This document shows positions 4,779-8,023 of a stretch of 8,023 nt of DNA, piece after piece. The notes below the pieces were generated by a model, which was given only the letters and a program-made list of their open reading frames with translations, did not search any database and was not told the origin of the DNA. How positions within the stretch are numbered: position 1 is the first letter of the stretch; every line of letters begins with the position of its first letter. The stretch is from Burkholderiaceae bacterium. GTDB taxonomy: Bacteria > Pseudomonadota > Gammaproteobacteria > Burkholderiales > Burkholderiaceae. Location of the stretch: contig JAKONS010000490.1 of assembly GCA_022701845.1 (NCBI GenBank), positions 1 to 8,023 on the forward strand, written 5' to 3'. Position numbers and translations under genes: made by a program.

Positions 4779-5756
4779 TCACCCCCGCGCCACCCGCCGC
4801 CGCGCAAACCTCACCACCGTCACCCCCTTCCGAGCCTGCCGCACAGAAGGCATCACCAACACGCAATCGTCATACGGCGTAGCAAACGGAACCCCCCCGT
4901 CGTACCCGATCACCGTCCCGGCAGCAGCAATCACCTCCAGCCCCTGGAACGCCTCGGTGAACACCACCTCCCGCCCGGTAGCGACCACCCCGCCGGTCAC
5001 CTCCAGCAACCACTGCCGAGGCGCATCCGCCTGCCGCCACCCCGGCAGCGCTGCCGCGCACGCCTCCGCGTCGACCACCCCCGACAGCGCCAGCACCCGC
5101 GCGCACTGGTCCTGCGCCACGGTTCGCGCAACCGGGTCGCCATGGAACCCGCACTCCACCAGCACCGAGCGCACGCCCGCGTCGGCGATCGCCGCCGGGT
5201 CGCCGAAGCGCCCGTAGTCGCGCATGCGCACCCCGTCGCGATGCCCGGCATCAGCGACGATCGTCTCCGGCGCCCCGAGCGCCACCGCAAAAGCCTCGTT
5301 CAGCGGCGACAGCCCGGTCAGCGCCAGCGGCAGCCCGGGCTCGTGCATCGAATGCAGATCCAGCAGCCAGTCGGCCTCGGCCACGAAGGGCGCGAGCGCG
5401 GCGGCCCGCCGGCGTTCCCGTGAACGCGGGTCGGCCAGACGTTCGGCCGACCACTGCCGGTTCATGTCCTCGTCGACGAAGCGCGACGCGTCGTGGTCGG
5501 CCGGGTCGAAGCGGGCGAAGGCGTCGAGGTTGCAGAACGCCAGGGTGAGCCGGCCCCGGCGCGGGCGCAGGCCCGAGGCCAGGATGCCCTGCAGCGCCCA
5601 GGCGCCGCAGAGTTCGTTGCCGTGCACCAGCGCGGCGATCATCACGTGCCGGCCGGGCTGGCCGCTGTCGAAGCGCCACACCCCGGGCGTGCCGGTGTTG
5701 CCGTCGGCCCAGGCGCCGAGGTCGGGCTTTTGAAGCGTGAAGTCCATCGGCTTCAT
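4779..5756 (-). CDS. Succinylglutamate desuccinylase/aspartoacylase-family zinc hydrolase
   Basis: A 325-residue metallohydrolase of the AstE/AspA group (M14-like fold), which removes an acyl group such as succinyl or acetyl from an N-acyl amino acid. The zinc ligands are visible as His45-Gly-Asn-Glu48 and His135 in DLHSMH. Asn99-Arg100 (DMNR) is the usual substrate-carboxylate motif, and Glu201 in ECGFH is the general base. Residues about 240-325 form a beta-rich C-terminal domain typical of the family. ATG at 5756 overlaps the stop of the binding-protein gene as ATGA, so the two are translationally coupled; Met4 (5747) is a possible alternative start. The pairing with a solute-binding protein and a divergent LysR regulator suggests uptake and deacylation of an N-acylated compound, but the substrate is unknown. 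It is not the arginine-succinyltransferase pathway AstE by context, since no other ast gene is present. Confidence 0.88.
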   Translation of the reverse strand: MKPMDFTLQKPDLGAWADGNTGTPGVWRFDSGQPGRHVMIAALVHGNELCGAWALQGILASGLRPRRGRLTLAFCNLDAFARFDPADHDASRFVDEDMNRQWSAERLADPRSRERRRAAALAPFVAEADWLLDLHSMHEPGLPLALTGLSPLNEAFAVALGAPETIVADAGHRDGVRMRDYGRFGDPAAIADAGVRSVLVECGFHGDPVARTVAQDQCARVLALSGVVDAEACAAALPGWRQADAPRQWLLEVTGGVVATGREVVFTEAFQGLEVIAAAGTVIGYDGGVPFATPYDDCVLVMPSVRQARKGVTVVRFARRRVARG

Positions 5757-6754
5757 TCGTCGGTGATGTGGGCGAATTCGACGATCTTCCGGTACTTCTC
5801 GGTCTCCGATGTCATGAAGGCGGCCAGGTCGGGTTGCACCGTCGGCACCACCGAGCCGGCGGCTTCCATGCTGCGGCGGAAGTCCGAGGCTTTCAGGATG
5901 TCGGCCATCGCCGTCTTCAGCCGTGCCTGGACCGGCTCGGGCAGGCCGGCCGGGCCGAGCAGGGCGAAGAACACGTTGATGTCCACGCCCTTCAGCGCGG
6001 GCGTCTCGGCCAGCGCCGGCACGTCGGGTGTCACCGGCGAGCGTTTGGCCTCGGACGTGCCCAGGGCGACGATCTTGCCGGCCTTGATCAGGGGCAGGGC
6101 GCTCGACAGCACATAGACGCCGACATCCAGGTTGCCGCCGATCAGGTCGTTGGTGAGCGGGCCGGTGCCGCGGTAGGGGATGTGGGTCATGAAGACGCCG
6201 CCCTGCTGCTTGACCATCTCGCCGGTCATGTGCAGCGCGGTGCCCACGCCGGAGCTGCCGTACGAGAGCTGGCCGGGCCTGGCCCTGGCGGTGCGCAGGA
6301 AGTCGGCGGTGGTCTTCAGGCCGCTGGCGGGCGAGGCGGTGAGCACCAGCGGCTGGGTGGCCAGCAGGGTCAGCGGGGTGAAGTTCTTCAGCTGGTAGCG
6401 CACCGACTTGCGCACCAGGCCGTTGATGGCGAGCTCGTTGTTGGCGCCGACCAGCAGGGTGTAGCCGTCGGGCTGCGCCATGGCCACCTTCTGCGCGCCC
6501 AGCGATCCGCCGGCGCCGCCGAGGTTCTCGATCACCACCGGCACGCCCAGGCGCGACGCCAGGTCGGTGGCCAGGGTGCGGCCGACCAGGTCGGTGCTGC
6601 CGCCCGGCGGATAGCCCACCACCAGCGTGATCGGCCGTTGCGGCCAGGCGCTGCCCTGCGCCAGGGCGCCGGTGGTGGCGCTGGCGCCGAGACAGGCCAG
6701 CAGGGCGCTGCACAGGGCGGCGCGGCGGAACGGTGAGGCGGGCGGGCGGGTCAT
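5753..6754 (-). CDS. Bug-type periplasmic solute-binding protein (tripartite tricarboxylate transporter family)
   Basis: A 333-residue extracytoplasmic binding protein of the TctC/Bug family, which captures small carboxylated ligands in the periplasm. Residues 1-33 form a signal peptide: basic FRR near 9-11, a hydrophobic core AALCSALLACLG, and cleavage after Ala-Leu-Ala-Gln near 33. The mature protein begins with the family signature WPQRPITLVVGYPPGGSTD. The loop GGAGGSLGA and the segment YGSSGVGTALHMTGEM also match Bug proteins. ATG at 6754 is favoured by GAGG 8-9 bases upstream and because the signal peptide starts there; the frame stays open further upstream without signal features. No TctA or TctB membrane subunits are adjacent, as is common for orphan Bug genes in Burkholderiales. 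They may serve another transporter's permease or act as sensors. It is the first gene of an operon with the desuccinylase-family hydrolase and is probably controlled by the divergent LysR regulator. Confidence 0.92.
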   Translation of the reverse strand: MTRPPASPFRRAALCSALLACLGASATTGALAQGSAWPQRPITLVVGYPPGGSTDLVGRTLATDLASRLGVPVVIENLGGAGGSLGAQKVAMAQPDGYTLLVGANNELAINGLVRKSVRYQLKNFTPLTLLATQPLVLTASPASGLKTTADFLRTARARPGQLSYGSSGVGTALHMTGEMVKQQGGVFMTHIPYRGTGPLTNDLIGGNLDVGVYVLSSALPLIKAGKIVALGTSEAKRSPVTPDVPALAETPALKGVDINVFFALLGPAGLPEPVQARLKTAMADILKASDFRRSMEAAGSVVPTVQPDLAAFMTSETEKYRKIVEFAHITDE

Positions 6755-6762
6755 GGATGTCC

Positions 6763-6800
6763 TCGATTCGTCGATGGGGTGTGCGTCGATTCTTCGATGG
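6763..6800. repeat. 15-bp direct repeat in the Bug/LysR divergent promoter region
   Basis: TCGATTCGTCGATGG (6763-6777) and TCGATTCTTCGATGG (6786-6800) match at 14 of 15 positions, with start points 23 bases apart. They lie between the LysR box and the Bug start codon; the first copy overlaps the Bug ribosome binding site. They may be binding sites for a regulator or arise from local duplication. Confidence 0.5.
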
Positions 6801-6816
6801 CGGCTGGTGCGCGGTG

Positions 6817-6831
6817 GTGCCGATTCGGCAC
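6817..6831. promoter_or_regulatory. LysR-type regulator binding site (perfect T-N11-A dyad)
   Basis: GTGCCGA, T, TCGGCAC is a perfect 15-bp dyad containing the T-N11-A core (T6818 to A6830) of LysR recognition sites. It lies 41 bases before the LysR start and 62 bases before the Bug start, between divergent genes, as expected for an autoregulating LysR protein. A second half-site-like GGCACA at 6848-6853 repeats GGCACA at 6827-6832, 21 bases away (two helical turns). It is a candidate activation site. Confidence 0.65.
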
Positions 6832-6872
6832 AATCTCCTGCTATTGCGGCACATATCACGACCGGGCGACCC

Positions 6873-7766
6873 ATGCATCTCAAGTGGCTGGAAGACTTCA
6901 TCGCGCTGGCCGACGCCGGCAATTTCAGCCGCGCCGCCGAGCAGCGCAACGTCACCCATCCGGCCTTCGGGCGGCGCATCCAGCAGCTCGAGCAGTGGGC
7001 CGGCGCGCCGCTGGTGGAGCGCGGCCGCAGCCCGGCGCGGCTGACCGCGGCCGGCGCCACGCTGCTGGAGACGGCGCGGCAGATGGTGGCGGGGCTGGAG
7101 AGCTCGCGGGCCGAGCTGCTGGGCGCGGCCGGGCGGCAGGCGCGCACCGTCACCATCGCCACCGGCCGCACCCTGGCGCGCACCGTGCTGGCCGACTGGC
7201 TGGTGCGGCTGCAGCCGATCGTGCGCGAGGCGCAGGTGCGGGTGGTGACCTCGAGCCTGGCCGATTCGGTCTCGATGCTGGAGCGCAACGAGGCGGATTT
7301 CTCGCTGGTCTACCACCACCCGGCGCTCACCGTGCGGCTCGACGGCCGGCAGTTCTCCTTCGTCACCCTGGCCTCCGACAAGCTGGTGCCGGTGTCGCGC
7401 GCCGATGCCGGCGGGCAGGCGGTGTTCTCGATGGCCTCCGGCGCGCCGCTGCCGCTGCTGGCCTATGGCCAGACGCTGGCGATGGGGCGCCTGCTGGAGG
7501 ACCACCTGGCGCACAACCGCCATGCGCCGGCGGTGGTGCGCCGCATCGAATGCGACTCGGCCGACGCGCTGGAGGAATATGTGCTCAAAGGCCTGGGCGT
7601 GGCCTGGCTGCCGTGGTCGACGGTGCAGGCGCACTGCAAGGCCGGCCGCATGGCGCTGGCCGGCGACCGGCGCATGGAGGTGCGCTTCGAGGTGCGGCTG
7701 TACCGGCCCAAACGCCGGGCGCAGGCGCTCGCCGAGGCGGTCTGGGCCTCGGCCCTGCATCGATAA
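6873..7766 (+). CDS. LysR-type transcriptional regulator
   Basis: A 297-residue LysR-family DNA-binding regulator. The N-terminal winged helix-turn-helix covers about residues 1-60, with the recognition region AGNFSRAAEQRNVTHPAFGRR and the following QQLEQWAG linker start. Residues from about 90 form the two-lobed periplasmic-binding-protein-like effector domain. The C-terminal part with MGRLLEDHL and GLGVAWLP recalls the HypT/YjiE branch of the family, judged from memory only. ATG at 6873 begins the standard LysR N-terminus (MHLKWLEDFIALA); the frame is open further upstream, but that extension would run through the divergent promoter. It is transcribed away from the Bug/hydrolase operon across a 118-bp gap holding a perfect T-N11-A site, so it most likely controls that operon and itself in response to a ligand of the pathway. 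The thiamine-diphosphate enzyme downstream on the same strand starts 115 bp later with its own ribosome binding site and may or may not be in the regulon. Confidence 0.92.
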   Translation: MHLKWLEDFIALADAGNFSRAAEQRNVTHPAFGRRIQQLEQWAGAPLVERGRSPARLTAAGATLLETARQMVAGLESSRAELLGAAGRQARTVTIATGRTLARTVLADWLVRLQPIVREAQVRVVTSSLADSVSMLERNEADFSLVYHHPALTVRLDGRQFSFVTLASDKLVPVSRADAGGQAVFSMASGAPLPLLAYGQTLAMGRLLEDHLAHNRHAPAVVRRIECDSADALEEYVLKGLGVAWLPWSTVQAHCKAGRMALAGDRRMEVRFEVRLYRPKRRAQALAEAVWASALHR

Positions 7767-7849
7767 AGCAAAAAGGGTGCGACCGCGCGATCGGGGCCGC
7801 CGCCGGGGCAAACGCACTACCGCCGGACGGCCCGCTCTGGCACGCTAGC

Positions 7850-7868
7850 GGGTTGCCACGCAACACCC
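7850..7868 (+). other. Small hairpin just upstream of the ribosome binding site of the thiamine-diphosphate enzyme gene
   Basis: GGGTTGC, a CAC loop, GCAAC, a single bulged A and CCC can fold into a stem of about eight pairs that ends immediately before AAGGAAG. It may tune translation of the downstream gene or mark an operator at DNA level. No T-run follows, so termination is unlikely. Confidence 0.3.
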
Positions 7869-7881
7869 AAGGAAGCACGAC

Positions 7882-8023
7882 ATGGACACCACGCCTCCCA
7901 ACACCAGCAGAACCGGCGGCAGGGCGCTGGTGGAATCGCTCGTCGCGCACCGGGTCGACCGGGTGTTCTGCGTGCCGGGCGAGAGCTACCTGGAGGTGCT
8001 CGACGCGCTCTACGACGCGTCCG
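7882..8023 (+). CDS. Thiamine-diphosphate-binding enzyme, acetolactate synthase-like (5' part only)
   Basis: The first 47 codons of a gene cut by the window end. AAGGAAG lies about 7 bases before the ATG, a strong ribosome binding site. After a variable N-terminus (MDTTPPNTSRT) the sequence GGRALVESLVAHRVDRVFCVPGESYLEVLDAL matches the start of the pyrimidine-binding domain of ThDP-dependent acetolactate synthase/oxalyl-CoA decarboxylase-type enzymes. The helix is followed by the VFxVPG strand-turn. The catalytic Glu of this domain and the ThDP-binding GDG motif lie beyond the window, so neither the reaction nor the completeness of the gene can be judged. Many such stand-alone homologues in Burkholderiales are not true branched-chain amino acid synthases. 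Confidence 0.85.
   Translation, partial: MDTTPPNTSRTGGRALVESLVAHRVDRVFCVPGESYLEVLDALYDAS

Noticed and set aside
4505..4807. Two short ORFs (69 codons +, 93 codons -) in the gap before the hydrolase gene, considered as relics of a mobile element
   Set aside because: No transposase, integrase or other motif was recognised, no inverted-repeat ends were seen, and one frame runs into the hydrolase gene. I left the region as unassigned.
4779..7817. A 1012-codon open frame on the - strand spanning the hydrolase, the Bug gene and the LysR gene
   Set aside because: Only its last 325 codons encode a recognisable protein. The rest is low-complexity Arg/Ala/Gly-rich translation antisense or out of frame to two well-supported genes, as expected in GC-rich DNA with few stop codons.
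7838..7856. Sigma54-like promoter TGGCAC...TTGC before the thiamine-diphosphate enzyme gene
   Set aside because: The GG and GC dinucleotides are separated by 14 bases rather than the required 10, so the spacing is wrong for sigma54.

Overview
The window looks like a piece of a high-GC proteobacterial chromosome, most likely Burkholderiales (Betaproteobacteria, Comamonadaceae-like). The reasons are strongly GC-biased codons in most genes and an orphan Bug-type periplasmic binding protein, a family greatly expanded in that order. The genus cannot be named from the sequence alone.

Left flank (1-2444, + strand, GC-rich): a D-isomer 2-hydroxyacid dehydrogenase is followed by a glucarate dehydratase gene. 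The second gene is interrupted by a single in-frame TAG (1854-1856). Both genes start behind almost the same pyrimidine-rich leader (TTCTTTTTC..AGG), which suggests a shared sugar-acid catabolic unit.

Centre (about 2480-4450, - strand, clearly lower GC): a compact three-gene cluster on an apparently foreign segment. In transcription order it holds (i) a 94-residue precursor-like peptide with a Sec-type signal sequence, a Gly/aromatic-rich tail and a C-terminal Asn; (ii) a ThiF/MoeB-fold E1-like adenylating enzyme that resembles MccB of microcin C biosynthesis; and (iii) a HIT-family (histidine triad) protein. MccB adenylates the C-terminal Asn of its peptide, and HIT hydrolases are known resistance factors against microcin C-like peptide-nucleotides. 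The parsimonious reading is therefore a minimal, divergent peptide-nucleotide (Trojan-horse antibiotic) cluster of precursor, modifying enzyme and self-immunity. A hairpin with a short U-tract lies between the precursor and E1 genes, as in the E. coli mcc operon. A consensus -35 promoter overlapped by a palindrome lies upstream. No dedicated exporter is present; the signal peptide could be the substitute export route.

Region 4452-4778 has intermediate composition and no recognisable gene.

Right flank (4779-8023, GC-rich): a succinylglutamate desuccinylase/aspartoacylase-family metallohydrolase overlaps by 4 nt a Bug-type solute-binding protein (both -). Divergent from them is a LysR-type regulator (+). 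The shared intergenic region carries a perfect T-N11-A LysR box and a 15-bp direct repeat. The window ends in the first 47 codons of a thiamine-diphosphate (acetolactate synthase-like) enzyme (+).
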